Source of the DNA: Nonomuraea longispora
GTDB lineage: Bacteria > Actinomycetota > Actinomycetes > Streptosporangiales > Streptosporangiaceae
Assembly (NCBI RefSeq): GCF_004348345.1
Contig: NZ_SMJZ01000038.1
Span: 1 to 50,441 of the forward strand
Direction of reading: 5' to 3'
Length of the DNA: 50,441 nucleotides
Shown: positions 9,509-17,768 of the stretch, one piece after another
Layout: each line of letters starts with the position of its first letter
Position numbering within the stretch: position 1 is the first letter of the stretch
Position numbers and translations under genes: made by a program
Notes under the pieces: model-generated
Database searches by the model: none
The model's input: only the letters and a program-made list of their open reading frames with translations
Told to the model about the DNA's origin: nothing

Positions 9509-11056
9509 TCACCCGGTGGCCGACACCGTGCGGAACTCGGGCTGGCTGTTGGCCGCGGGGACGAACCCCGCGACGGTGGAGCGCAGCCCGTAGGTGGCGG
9601 CCAGCGCCGCGGGGAAGACGCCGACCGCGTCGCGCCAGATGATCTCGCATGCCCGGCCGTACAGCGACTTGCGCTCGTCCTGGTCGGAGGTCGCCTTGGC
9701 CTTGGCGAGGATGCCGTCGAGCTCCTTGTTGGCGTAGCCCATGCGGTTGGCCTCGCTGGTGTAGAGCCGGCCGAGCGTGTAGTCGGCGTCGCCGGTGGTC
9801 ACGGTGTTGACCTGGAGCTCGATGTCCCAGTCGAGGGCCGTGAGCCGCTTGAGCCAGGCCGCCTTCTCGATCTGCTGCGGCTCGACGACCACGCCGACCT
9901 TGCCCCAGGCCGAGATGATCGACTGGGCCAGCTCGGTGGCCAGGGGGCCGGTGTCCTTGAACCACATCATCGAGGTGCGGATCCCCGAACCGTGACCGGC
10001 CTCGGCAAGTTCGCGCCTGGCCAGCTCGGGATCGTACTCGTAGGGCTTCTGCGGGGCGTGGCCGAAGACGGCGGACGGGATCGGGGCGTCCATGACGGCG
10101 GCGGCGTCGCCGTACAGGCTGGAGACGATCGTCCTGACGTCGAGCGCGTGCAGCAGCGCGCGGCGCACGCGCGGGTCGGAGAAGGGCTTCTTGCCGCAGT
10201 TGAACCAGGTGAGGAAGTAGTTCACGCCCGGCTTGCTCTCGATCGTCACGCCGTCGACGCCGCGCAGCCGTTCGAGCTCGTCGGGCGGGATGATCCAGGT
10301 GACGTCCACCTCGCCGTTCTGCAGCGACGTCATGCGCGTGGAGGACTCCGGGATGTACGGCAGGCGCAGGCCGGCCAGCTTGGGCGCCCCGCCCCAGTAG
10401 CCGGGAGCGGGCTTGAGCAGCAGCTCCGACGACGGCGTGAACGACTCGACGGCGAAGGGGCCGCTGCCGACGGCCTTGCGTGACAGGTCGCCCTTGCCGA
10501 GCCGGGCGGCGGGCAGGATGAAGGCGAGGGTCAGGTTCACCAGCAGGGTGCCCACGGGCTCCTTCGTGGTGATCGTGAGGGTGTGCGTGTCGGGGGCCTT
10601 GATCGTGTCCACCGTGGACCACAGCGGCTTCTGCGGGCCGTCGGAGGCGGCCAGCCGCTCCAGCGACGCCTTGACGTCGGCCGAGGTGAGCTTGCCGCCG
10701 TCGTGGAAGACGACGTCGTCGCGGAGTGTGAACTCCCACGTCGTCTCGTCGGGCTGGCGCCACGACGTGGCCAGGCTCGGCGCCGCCTTCTCGCCGTCCC
10801 AGGTGGCGAGCGTGTCGTAGATCTGCCGGTTGGCGAGCAGCGACGCCTCGTCCACGGCGCTCGGGCCGTGCGGGTCGAGGTCGTTGATCGCCTGGTAGAA
10901 CGCGGCGCTGAGCGGCCGGTTCCCTCCGGCGGCCGGTCCCGTCCCCTTGCCGCCGGGCGCGCACCCGGTGACGAGGGCGGGGAGGGAGGCGCCGGCGGCG
11001 CCGGCTCCCAGGAGGGCCAGGAACCGCCGCCTGCCCACCCCCTCCGTTGCCGTCAT
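9509..11056 (-). CDS. ABC importer substrate-binding lipoprotein, family 5 (SBP_bac_5)
   Basis: A 515-residue extracellular binding protein. The N-terminus has a twin-arginine-like RRRFLALLG motif followed by a lipobox ALVTGC with Cys32, so it is an anchored lipoprotein possibly exported by Tat. The family-5 fold is clear from NDLDPHGPSAVDEAS, SLATSWRQPDETTWEFTLRDDVVFHDG and TSADVKASLERL near 80-140, and the C-terminal region with DADYTLGRLYTSEANRMGYANKELD. Family 5 binds peptides, nickel, opines or oligosaccharides. LacI control and nearby glycoside-related genes favour an oligosaccharide, but that is inference. It precedes the regulator and both permeases in the operon. Confidence 0.9.
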   Translation of the reverse strand: MTATEGVGRRRFLALLGAGAAGASLPALVTGCAPGGKGTGPAAGGNRPLSAAFYQAINDLDPHGPSAVDEASLLANRQIYDTLATWDGEKAAPSLATSWRQPDETTWEFTLRDDVVFHDGGKLTSADVKASLERLAASDGPQKPLWSTVDTIKAPDTHTLTITTKEPVGTLLVNLTLAFILPAARLGKGDLSRKAVGSGPFAVESFTPSSELLLKPAPGYWGGAPKLAGLRLPYIPESSTRMTSLQNGEVDVTWIIPPDELERLRGVDGVTIESKPGVNYFLTWFNCGKKPFSDPRVRRALLHALDVRTIVSSLYGDAAAVMDAPIPSAVFGHAPQKPYEYDPELARRELAEAGHGSGIRTSMMWFKDTGPLATELAQSIISAWGKVGVVVEPQQIEKAAWLKRLTALDWDIELQVNTVTTGDADYTLGRLYTSEANRMGYANKELDGILAKAKATSDQDERKSLYGRACEIIWRDAVGVFPAALAATYGLRSTVAGFVPAANSQPEFRTVSATG

Positions 11057-11068
11057 GTCGAGCTCCTC

Positions 11069-11422
11069 TCAGCTCTTGAGCGCCAGGTAGACCAGCACCT
11101 TGGCCTTCGGGTCGCCGCCGGTCAGCGTGGCCCGCAGGCGCAACCAGTGGCCGAACTCGCGCACCCGCATGGACACCATCCCGGGCTCCGTGGCGATCTG
11201 CTCGGTGCTCCCGTCGTCGTCGCACCAGTGCAGCCCGTCGGGGGAGATCTGGGCGGTCAGCCGCAGGGAGGGGGCGTCGCCCTCCAGCGCCAGCGTGCGT
11301 ACGAACCAGCGCGCCTCCGCGGCCCACCCGGCTTCGTACGGCTCGGTCACGAAATCGGCGGTGAAGGTGGTGTTGCGCTCAAGAACGGCGGTAAGAGCGT
11401 GCCTCATGCCGGTGTTCACCAA
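11069..11422 (-). CDS. Uncharacterised 117-residue protein of the transporter operon
   Basis: I do not recognise this family. It has no signal peptide or membrane segment and is rich in alternating hydrophobic residues (RLTAQISPDGLHWCDDDGS, VREFGHWLRLRATLTGG, KVLVYLALKS), as in a small beta-sandwich. The start overlaps the end of the 338-residue protein by 7 nt and the stop is 12 nt before the binding-protein start, so it is a true operon member. The composition and the position beside another beta-rich unknown suggest a jelly-roll accessory that binds or processes carbohydrate, which is a guess. Confidence 0.72.
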   Translation of the reverse strand: MVNTGMRHALTAVLERNTTFTADFVTEPYEAGWAAEARWFVRTLALEGDAPSLRLTAQISPDGLHWCDDDGSTEQIATEPGMVSMRVREFGHWLRLRATLTGGDPKAKVLVYLALKS

Positions 11423-12432
11423 TCCACGGAAATCAGTGCGGAATCAAGGAAAAGAAAGTTGCGTACCGGAGAATGGGTGCGCACGCTCACATAGAAATTG
11501 AGCAGGTTCTCCAGGCCGTCGTACTTGTCGGGATAGGCGGGCACCGGCACCTGGCGCATGTCCATGATCCGGTCATTGACCTGCAACTCGATGTTCGTGC
11601 GCGTCCTGGTGTCGAACTGCCAGCGCAGATAGTGCCAGTTGACCTTGGTCGGCACCTCGTTGTAGCAGAGGAACTGCGGCTCCTCGCCGAGCGGGCGCCA
11701 GTCCTCGGGGTTCGGCGCGGTGAAGTCCTCCGTGGGCGAGAGGTTCTCCTGGTTGTGCAGGTTCTCCCTGGGCGTCGGCTCGGGCACCACGGGATACATC
11801 CAGCGCCTGGTGAGATTGTGGTCGAGGTCGGTGTTCTGGTAGCGGGCGACGCAGTGGTAGCGCACGCCCTCGCCGTCGCACAGGTCCGTGGCCACGGTGA
11901 ACGCCCCGAACTGGGCCTCCGACGGGTGCAGGTTGCCGTCCCACTCGATGTCGCCGAAGCTGTTGCCGAGCGAGGACTCGGCGGTCGCCGCCTCGCTCTT
12001 GTACGTGAAGTACGTCTCGAACTGCACCACCCCGCGCCTGGCCATGGTGAGCCGGCGGATCGCCACCGCGGTGTGGCCGGTCACCGGCCGGGTGGCGACC
12101 TTGAGCGCGTAGTTCCCGCTCATCGCGGCGTGCGTGCCGATGTCGAAGAAATCGCACGAGCTGAGCTGCGGTGGGCGGAAGTCGCGCATGTGAACGTCGA
12201 CCGTGTCGAGATTCCCGTGGCCGTCGTGGTTCCCGATGAGTTCGCACCAGCCGTGCGTGCCCGTATCGAACTCGTCGAAGGCGAGTATGCGGGGGAGCGG
12301 ATTGAACTTCGACAGTTTGGGGTTGGTTGCGATCAGCGCGCGCCGGAGATCGTCGGCCGCAGGATGGGTGGCGTCCACGGTCAAGGGGGCGTCCTTCTCG
12401 TCGACAATTGCCTGGGGAGGATGAACGTTCAC
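11416..12432 (-). CDS. Uncharacterised 338-residue beta-rich protein, first gene of the LacI operon
   Basis: I recognise no catalytic family; from memory it may belong to Pfam DUF6772, which I could not check. It has no signal peptide. The body is rich in aromatic and beta-strand-like segments (GTHGWCELIGNHDGHGN, MSGNYALKVATRP, GVVQFETYFTYKSE, VNWHYLRWQFDTRTRT, FLFLDSALISVDW), compatible with a concanavalin-like or jelly-roll fold. GTG at 12432 lies inside the palindromic operator, so either the operator overlaps the start codon or a downstream start is used; no strong ribosome site is visible before GTG. As the first gene under the LacI site it is likely dedicated to the same substrate as the importer. 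Confidence 0.75.
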   Translation of the reverse strand: MNVHPPQAIVDEKDAPLTVDATHPAADDLRRALIATNPKLSKFNPLPRILAFDEFDTGTHGWCELIGNHDGHGNLDTVDVHMRDFRPPQLSSCDFFDIGTHAAMSGNYALKVATRPVTGHTAVAIRRLTMARRGVVQFETYFTYKSEAATAESSLGNSFGDIEWDGNLHPSEAQFGAFTVATDLCDGEGVRYHCVARYQNTDLDHNLTRRWMYPVVPEPTPRENLHNQENLSPTEDFTAPNPEDWRPLGEEPQFLCYNEVPTKVNWHYLRWQFDTRTRTNIELQVNDRIMDMRQVPVPAYPDKYDGLENLLNFYVSVRTHSPVRNFLFLDSALISVDW

Positions 12433-12443
12433 GTGAACGTTAA
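12422..12443. promoter_or_regulatory. Tandem LacI-family operator at the transporter operon start
   Basis: Bases 12424-12441 form a perfect 18-bp palindrome, AACGTTCACGTGAACGTT. It contains two overlapping LacI-type sites with the central CG and TGAACGTT core: TGAACGTTCA (12422-12431) and GTGAACGTTAA (12433-12443), about one helical turn apart. The site covers the proposed GTG start of the 338-residue protein, a position where a repressor would block initiation. The obvious candidate binder is the operon's own LacI protein. Confidence 0.75.
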
Positions 12444-12526
12444 TTCCAGGTTTCGAGGACGCTAGCTCGCACGATTGCGGATGTCAAGGGACCTACGCGG
12501 ACATACCCGACGGACCGCCGGGGTTG

Positions 12527-12549
12527 CCCCGGGCGGACGCCGCCCGGGG
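12527..12549 (-). terminator. Strong GC hairpin downstream of the PPOX gene
   Basis: A perfect 10-bp stem (CCCCGGGCGG at 12527-12536, CCGCCCGGGG at 12540-12549) with a 3-nt loop, 21 nt beyond the stop of the PPOX gene. It has no clear T tract, as is common for actinobacterial terminators. It also separates the PPOX gene from the LacI operon promoter. Confidence 0.7.
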
Positions 12550-12569
12550 ACGCCGCCCGCCCGATGACC

Positions 12570-13040
12570 TCAGTCGCCGGACGCCAGGCGCGCGGGGAAC
12601 CCGCCGGTCGCGATGGGGCCCCAGCGCTCGATGTGCAGGCGGATCAGCGACTTGTCCTGGCGTCGCATGGCCGCTCTGTACTCGTCCCAGTCGGGGTGCT
12701 CGCCGGCGATGCACCGGTAGTACTCCACCAGCGCCTCCAGGGCCTGCGGCATGTCGAGCACCTCGACGCGGCCGTCCACCTGCACGTACGGGCCGTTCCA
12801 GTCGTCGGACAGCACGCAGATCGACGCCCGCTCGTCACGGCGGGCGTTGCGCGCCTTGGCCCGGTCGGGATAGGTGGACACCACGATCCGGCCGCCCTCG
12901 TCCACGCCGCACGAGACCGGCGAGAGCTGCGGCCGCCCGTCGGCGCGGGTGGTGGACAGCAGGCCGTGATGCCGGGGACGGAGGAAGCCGAGCAGTTCGG
13001 GGAGCTCGACACGGCGTGCGGTCGCGATGTTCGGAGCCAT
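12570..13040 (-). CDS. PPOX-class (pyridoxamine 5'-phosphate oxidase-like) F420/FMN-binding oxidoreductase
   Basis: A 156-residue split-barrel protein. The first half is characteristic: FLRPRHHGLLSTTRADGRPQLSPVSCGVDEGGRIVVSTYPDRAKARNARRD, followed by VQVDGRVEVLD and ALVEYYRCIAGEHPDWDEYRAAM, as in actinobacterial PPOX-class F420-dependent reductases. Such proteins bind F420 or FMN and reduce small cytosolic substrates; the substrate is unknown. A GAAAGG ribosome site lies about 6 nt before the ATG. It appears monocistronic and is followed by a strong hairpin terminator. Confidence 0.88.
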   Translation of the reverse strand: MAPNIATARRVELPELLGFLRPRHHGLLSTTRADGRPQLSPVSCGVDEGGRIVVSTYPDRAKARNARRDERASICVLSDDWNGPYVQVDGRVEVLDMPQALEALVEYYRCIAGEHPDWDEYRAAMRRQDKSLIRLHIERWGPIATGGFPARLASGD

Positions 13041-13154
13041 CTGTTGCGCCTTTCACTCAGGTGAGGACCCGATCCTTTCACCGGCCCGCCCTCCTCGAAC
13101 GCGGGCCGGGATGCGACCATCAGAGTCGTTGACCATAGAGCGACAGGTGATGAC

Positions 13155-13862
13155 ATGACAGGCGAGAACAGCAGGAAAGCCCTTGTGGTACGGGGAGGCT
13201 GGGAGGGACACGCCCCCGTCGAGGCCACGGAACTTTTCGTGCCTTTCCTGGAGAAGCAGGGGTTCGACGTGGTCAGGGCGGAGTCCCCCGCTCCGTACGC
13301 GGACGCCGCTTTCATGGCCGGCGTCGACCTCATCGTGCAGTGCTACACCATGGGCACGATCGAGCGCGCCGAGCTGCAGGGACTTGAGGCCGCGATCCGC
13401 GCGGGCACCGGGATGGCGGGCTGGCACGGCGGCATCGCCGACTCCTTCCGCAACTCCTCCGACTACCTGCACCTCATCGGCGGCCAGTTCGCCTGCCACC
13501 CGGGCAAGCAGCCGGACGCCCCGGACGCGGGCACACAGGAGCACTACTTCGTCCCCTACACCGTGAACATGTCGCCCGAGGCGGCCGGCCACCCGATCAC
13601 CGAGGGCATCTCCGACTTCGACCTCCTCACCGAGCAGTACTGGGTGCTGACGGACGACTACATCGACGTGCTGGCCACGACCACGCAGCGGGTGCGCCCG
13701 TGGGACCCGTGGCACCGCGAGGTGACCTCGCCGGCCATCTGGACCCGGCGTTGGGGCAAGGGACGGGTCTTCGTCGCGACCCCCGGGCACAGCGTCGACG
13801 TGCTCCAGCACGACAGCGTGCGCACCGTCACCGAAAGGGGCATGGTGTGGGCGAGCCGGTGA
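13155..13862 (+). CDS. ThuA-like domain protein (trehalose-utilisation family)
   Basis: A 235-residue protein with the ThuA/DUF1080-associated glutamine-amidotransferase-like fold: ALVVRGGWEGHAPVEATE at the start, then the GWHGGIADSFRNSSDYLHLIGGQFACHPG core near 90-120 (AGWHGG is the family hallmark), HPITEGISDFDLLTEQYW, and the terminal VATPGHSVDVLQHDSVRTVTERGMVWAS. ThuA-like proteins occur in sugar catabolic loci and some act with Gfo/Idh/MocA dehydrogenases in keto-sugar metabolism. That pairing is seen here, since the next gene overlaps this stop. It is divergent from the PPOX gene, and 114 nt separate the two starts. Confidence 0.9.
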   Translation: MTGENSRKALVVRGGWEGHAPVEATELFVPFLEKQGFDVVRAESPAPYADAAFMAGVDLIVQCYTMGTIERAELQGLEAAIRAGTGMAGWHGGIADSFRNSSDYLHLIGGQFACHPGKQPDAPDAGTQEHYFVPYTVNMSPEAAGHPITEGISDFDLLTEQYWVLTDDYIDVLATTTQRVRPWDPWHREVTSPAIWTRRWGKGRVFVATPGHSVDVLQHDSVRTVTERGMVWASR

Positions 13863-14950
13863 ACGTGGGCGTCGTCGGCTGCGGCGCGATCTCCGCCCAG
13901 TATTTCCGCACCATCGAACGGCTGCCGCAGGTGCGCCTGGCCGCCGTGGCCGACCTCGACCTCGACAGGGCGCGGGAAGCGGTGCGGCCCTACCCCGGCA
14001 CCGACGTGCTCGGCGTGGCCGAGCTGATGGCCGACCCGCGCATCGACGTCCTGCTCAACCTGACCGTCCCGGCCGCGCACGCCGAGATCGCCTTACAGGC
14101 CATCGCCGCCGGCAAGGACGTCTACTGCGAGAAGCCCCTCGCCGCGAACGTGGCCGACGCCGCCCGCGTGCTGCGCGCGGCCGGCGAGGCAGGAGTGCGC
14201 GTGGGATGCGCGCCCGACACGGTGCTGGGCACGGGCACCCAGACCGCCCGCATGGCGATCGACCACGGCCTGATCGGCAGGCCGGTCGCGGCCACCGCGA
14301 CGATGCTGACGCCGGGCCACGAACGCTGGCACCCCAACCCCGACTTCTACTACGCCCCCGGCGGCGGCCCCCTGCTCGACATGGGCCCCTACTACGTCAC
14401 CTGCCTGGTGACGCTGCTCGGGCCGGTGGCGAGCGTCGTCGGCGCCTCGGGGCGTACGCGGCCCAAGCGCACGATCGGCTCCGGCCCCCGCCAGGGTGAG
14501 GAGGTCCCGGTCAGCGTCGACACCCACGTCACCGGGGTGCTCGTGCACGCGTCGGGGGCGCTGTCCACGCTCGTGATGAGCTTCGACGGGGTCGCGACCA
14601 GGTCGCCCAACATCGAGGTGCACGGCGAGAAGGGCTCGCTCGCCGTACCCGACCCGAACCACTTCGACGGCGCCGTCCTGGCGTCGGTGCTGGGGGAGGA
14701 GGGCTGGCGGGAACTGCCGGTGTCGGCCGGCTACGTCGAGGCCGGGCGCGGCGTGGGCCTGGCGGACTTCGCCTCGGCACACTCCGGCGCGGAACCGCGC
14801 GCGGGCGGCTCGCTGGCCTTCCACGTGCTCGACGTCATGGAGTCGCTGCTGGACGCGGCACGTTCCGGCACGGCGGTGACCCTCGCCAGCACGTGCGAAC
14901 GCCCCCTTCCCGTGGCCCTGCGTCCCCTCGCCGGCGAGCTCGATCGCTGA
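13847..14950 (+). CDS. Gfo/Idh/MocA-family oxidoreductase
   Basis: A 367-residue NAD(P)-dependent sugar or inositol dehydrogenase-like protein. The Rossmann start is VGVVGCGAISAQYFRTIERLPQVRLAAVADLD, followed by the EKPLA motif that holds the catalytic Lys. The C-terminal alpha/beta domain contains GGGPLLDMGPYYVTCLVTLLGPV and EVHGEKGSLAVPDPNHFDG. GTG at 13847 was chosen because AAAGGGG lies 6 nt upstream; GTG at 13859 overlapping the ThuA stop is the alternative. Coupled to the ThuA-like gene, it probably oxidises or reduces a sugar at a ring carbon. The two may serve the same glycan pathway as the neighbouring LacI operon, which is inference from proximity. Confidence 0.9.
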   Translation: MGEPVNVGVVGCGAISAQYFRTIERLPQVRLAAVADLDLDRAREAVRPYPGTDVLGVAELMADPRIDVLLNLTVPAAHAEIALQAIAAGKDVYCEKPLAANVADAARVLRAAGEAGVRVGCAPDTVLGTGTQTARMAIDHGLIGRPVAATATMLTPGHERWHPNPDFYYAPGGGPLLDMGPYYVTCLVTLLGPVASVVGASGRTRPKRTIGSGPRQGEEVPVSVDTHVTGVLVHASGALSTLVMSFDGVATRSPNIEVHGEKGSLAVPDPNHFDGAVLASVLGEEGWRELPVSAGYVEAGRGVGLADFASAHSGAEPRAGGSLAFHVLDVMESLLDAARSGTAVTLASTCERPLPVALRPLAGELDR

Positions 14951-14962
14951 ACCCGTCCAGGA

Positions 14963-15862
14963 TCAGGCCGTTGGGCGCTGGAGGTGCCAGACGACAATGG
15001 CGGGGACGCCGGCGACGGCCGCCCGCGCCGCCTCGGGCGCATGGTCGACCAGCACCCACGGCCACAGATCCCACGGCCCGAGGGATCCGGGCTCGCGCGG
15101 CGGACCCTGCGGCTCGGGAACCTCGGCGCCCGGCTCCCGAGGCTCCTCGCAACGGCGCACCTCCAGCCCGGCCCGCAGCGCGGCGCGCACGTAGTCGCCG
15201 ATCCTGTGGTGGTAGGTGGCCACGCGGGCGGGCCGGCCGTCCGGCAGACGCAACGACGGGATGATGCCGCGAGCCACTCCCTCGGGGTGGATGTCGGAGA
15301 TCACCACGTGCCCGCCCGGACGCAGCACCCTGGCGAACTCGGCCAGCACCGGATCCAGCGAAGGCACATGGGTGAGCGCCAGACAACAGACGATCAGGTC
15401 GACGGCGGCGTCGTCGACCGGCAACCGGTCGAGCGCGCCGGGACGGAAGTCGCCCTCGGGCACCCGCTCGCGGGCCCGGGCCAGCATGTCGGGCGAGCTG
15501 TCGACCCCGACGATCTTGTGGCCGCGCCTGGCCAGGGCCGCGGCCAGCCTGCCCGTGCCGCACGCGGCGTCCAGGGCGAGGCCCACCGGCAACGTGGCGA
15601 CGATCCTCTCGATGATCGGCTCGTCGTAGGAGAACGCCGAGTTGGGGTCGTCGTACGTCCGCGACCAGACGCGATAGCCCTCCACGGTGTCGACGCGGGC
15701 GACCTCGACGCCCGCGCCGGCCAGCGCGGGATCGTCCAGGAGCCTCCGGATCTCGGCGATGCGCGCCTCGGCGAACGCGCGGTCGTGCTCCCCGGTGAAG
15801 GAGCGCATCAAGGCCATGCCTTCGAGGCCGAGCACGTAGGCCAGGGGGTTCTCGTACGTCAC
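14963..15862 (-). CDS. Class I SAM-dependent methyltransferase
   Basis: About 299 residues from the GTG at 15862 (MTYENPLAYVLGLEGMALMRSF). A second GTG at 15871 and an ATG at 15973 are in frame but add sequence unlike the family. Motif I is LALDAACGTGRLAAALARRG, motif post I is VGVDSSPDML, then VDLIVCCLALTHVPSLDPVLAEFARVLRPGGHVVISDIHP. The substrate is unknown; this architecture is used for small molecules. It converges on the Gfo/Idh gene with 12 nt between the stops. No terminator is evident. Confidence 0.88.
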   Translation of the reverse strand: MTYENPLAYVLGLEGMALMRSFTGEHDRAFAEARIAEIRRLLDDPALAGAGVEVARVDTVEGYRVWSRTYDDPNSAFSYDEPIIERIVATLPVGLALDAACGTGRLAAALARRGHKIVGVDSSPDMLARARERVPEGDFRPGALDRLPVDDAAVDLIVCCLALTHVPSLDPVLAEFARVLRPGGHVVISDIHPEGVARGIIPSLRLPDGRPARVATYHHRIGDYVRAALRAGLEVRRCEEPREPGAEVPEPQGPPREPGSLGPWDLWPWVLVDHAPEAARAAVAGVPAIVVWHLQRPTA

Positions 15863-15992
15863 CGGCGACACGGTAGCGACGGGGCGTACCCGCGTGCCAA
15901 TGCTTTCCCTGGCGCGTGAATGCACAGTGTGACGAGGAATAACAGACGGTATATCCGGTAAGGACACCAGCATCCGACAGGGATTCGGGGGG

Positions 15993-16721
15993 ATGAGTGC
16001 CGGCTACGCCGCCCGGCCGCGCGCGCGACGCGGTCGCGGCACCACGTCACGGGGCCGCGCGACCGGGAACGTGCACCGGCCCGGGAGCCGTGGCGCCATG
16101 ATCGGCGCCTTCTACGAGCACAACCTGCGAGGGCGGTACGTCGAGGTCGAGTACGCCGACGGACGCGTACGCCCGCTCGCCGCCGAACGCTGGCTGCGGC
16201 CCATCGACGGCGACGAGCACGTGCTGGGCCGGTGCGGAGGACCCACCCTGGACGTCGGCTCGGGAGCCGGCCGGCTGACCGCGGCGCTCGCCCGCAGAGG
16301 CATCTTCGCCCTGGGCATCGACATCACACCACTGGCGGTCGAGCTGACCCGGCGCGCGGGCGGCCTGGCCCTGCTCCGGTGCGTGTTCGAACCGCTCCCC
16401 GGCACGGGGCTGTGGGCCGAGGCGCTGCTGACCGACGGCAACATCGGGATCGGCGGCGACCCCGAGGCGCTGCTGCGCCGCGTGCGGCAACTGGTCAGGC
16501 CGGGCGGATCCGTGTTCGCAGAGGTCCGGTCTCCCGGCTCGGGGAGCACGGTGGACCGCGTACGCCTGCGCCACGGCGGCCGCACCGGCGACTGGTTCCC
16601 CTGGGCGACCGTCTGCGCCGACGACATCGGCCTGCTCGCCGTACGCTGCGGTTTCCCCACCGTCGAGCTGTGGACCGCCGCCGGCCGCTGGTTCGCCACC
16701 TGCACCGGCCCGGCACCGTAA
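15993..16721 (+). CDS. Class I SAM-dependent methyltransferase domain protein
   Basis: 242 residues from the ATG at 15993, which has a GGGGGG ribosome-site-like run just before it. The first about 35 residues are Arg-rich and low in complexity, so an internal ATG at 16098 (MIGAFYEHNLRGRYVEVEY) could be the true start. Motif I is TLDVGSGAGRLTAALARRG, then LGIDITPLAVELTRR, then the acidic region LLTDGNIGIGGDPEALLRRVRQLVRPGGSVFAEV. Homologous small methyltransferases tend to be found near GT2/DUF2064/epimerase sets in actinobacteria (from memory), and here it converges on such a set with 18 nt between the stops. It may modify a product of that set. Confidence 0.82.
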   Translation: MSAGYAARPRARRGRGTTSRGRATGNVHRPGSRGAMIGAFYEHNLRGRYVEVEYADGRVRPLAAERWLRPIDGDEHVLGRCGGPTLDVGSGAGRLTAALARRGIFALGIDITPLAVELTRRAGGLALLRCVFEPLPGTGLWAEALLTDGNIGIGGDPEALLRRVRQLVRPGGSVFAEVRSPGSGSTVDRVRLRHGGRTGDWFPWATVCADDIGLLAVRCGFPTVELWTAAGRWFATCTGPAP

Positions 16722-16739
16722 CGGGCCCCGTGGGCGGGT

Positions 16740-17768
16740 TCAGGCGAGTGGCGCGGTGGCGAACTCCTTCATGCCCTCCCCGAAGCGGATCCGCGCCCGG
16801 AAGCCCAGCTCGGCGGCGGCCCGGTGAGGTGAGGCCACGATGTGGCGCACGTCGCCCAGCCGGTACTCCCCGGTGGTGACCGGCTCGGGCCCGCCGCGCT
16901 GTGCGGCCAGTTCCCTGGCCATCTCGCCGACGGTGTGCGGCTCGCCGCTGGCGACGTTGTACGCCGCCAGGCACCCCGCCCGGCCACCGGCGAGGGCGGC
17001 GACGTTGGCGCCGGCGACGTCGCGGACGTGTACGAAGTCGCGCGTCTGCCCGCCGTCCTCGAACACCCGGGGCGCACGGCCCGCCTCCAGCGCCGACCGG
17101 AAGATCGCCGCGACCCCCGAGTAGGGGGTGTCCCTGGGCATTCCAGGGCCGTACACGTTGTGGTAGCGGAGGGCGACCGCGGTGCCGCCGGTCTCGCGTG
17201 CCCAGTTGGCGGCGAGGTGTTCCTGGGCGAGCTTCGTGGTGGCGTAGGCGTTGCGCGGATCGACGGGCGCGTCCTCGTCGATGGCGGCGTAGCGCACGTC
17301 GTCGCCGCAGCGGGGGCAGGACGGCTCGAACGAGCCCCGCGCCAGGTCGCCGGCGGAGCGCGGGCCGGGCCGCACCCGGCCGTGCCGCGCGCAGTCGTAG
17401 GCGCCCTCGCCGTAGACCACCATGGAGGAGGCCAGCACCAGCCGCCTGACGTCGCGGGCGGCCATCGCGGCCAGCAGCACCGCCGTGCCGTACACGTTGA
17501 CCGAGGCGTAGCCGGGCATGTCGGCCACGTTCACGCCGAGGCCGACCCTGGCCGCCTGGTGCACGACCGCGTCCGCGCCCGCCAGCAGCCGGTCGAGCAG
17601 ATCGGGGTCGCGTACGTCGCCGCCGCGGCGCAGGTCGAGCGGTACGACGTGATGGCCGGCCGCTTCCAGCGCCTCCGCCACGTGGCCGCCGATGAACCCG
17701 GCGGCGCCCGTCACCAGCACCGTGCCTCCGCGCGTGCCTCCGCGCTTGCCTCCGCGCGTGCCGGTCAC
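16740..17768 (-). CDS. NAD-dependent epimerase/dehydratase with a CxxH...CxxC insertion
   Basis: A 342-residue extended short-chain dehydrogenase. The nucleotide-binding motif GAAGFIG is at 21-27, ASSMVVYGEG near 113-122 contributes the active-site Ser region, and the catalytic Y175-x3-K179 is in NAYATTKLAQEH. The YHNVYGPGMPRDTPYSG and DGGQTRDFVHVRDVA segments follow, as in sugar-nucleotide epimerases. Between Ser and Tyr lies an insertion with C126-x2-H129 and C151-x2-C154, a possible zinc site. GTG at 17768 overlaps the previous stop as GTGA; the first residues are a TRGG/KRGG/TRGG repeat. Cytosolic; acts with the GT2 and DUF2064 proteins in an undefined glycosylation pathway. Confidence 0.88.
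   Translation of the reverse strand: MTGTRGGKRGGTRGGTVLVTGAAGFIGGHVAEALEAAGHHVVPLDLRRGGDVRDPDLLDRLLAGADAVVHQAARVGLGVNVADMPGYASVNVYGTAVLLAAMAARDVRRLVLASSMVVYGEGAYDCARHGRVRPGPRSAGDLARGSFEPSCPRCGDDVRYAAIDEDAPVDPRNAYATTKLAQEHLAANWARETGGTAVALRYHNVYGPGMPRDTPYSGVAAIFRSALEAGRAPRVFEDGGQTRDFVHVRDVAGANVAALAGGRAGCLAAYNVASGEPHTVGEMARELAAQRGGPEPVTTGEYRLGDVRHIVASPHRAAAELGFRARIRFGEGMKEFATAPLA
17722..17757 (-). repeat. Three 12-bp tandem repeats in the epimerase N-terminus
   Basis: Three consecutive copies of GTGCCTCCGCGC (plus-strand reading; the third begins with T instead of G). On the minus strand they encode the TRGG/KRGG/TRGG stretch just before the Rossmann fold. The length keeps frame, so copy-number change would lengthen or shorten the N-terminal tail. 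Confidence 0.85.

Noticed and set aside
12493..13132. Plus-strand frames across the PPOX gene
   Set aside because: Shadow frames; the PPOX protein on the minus strand has full family motifs and a terminator.
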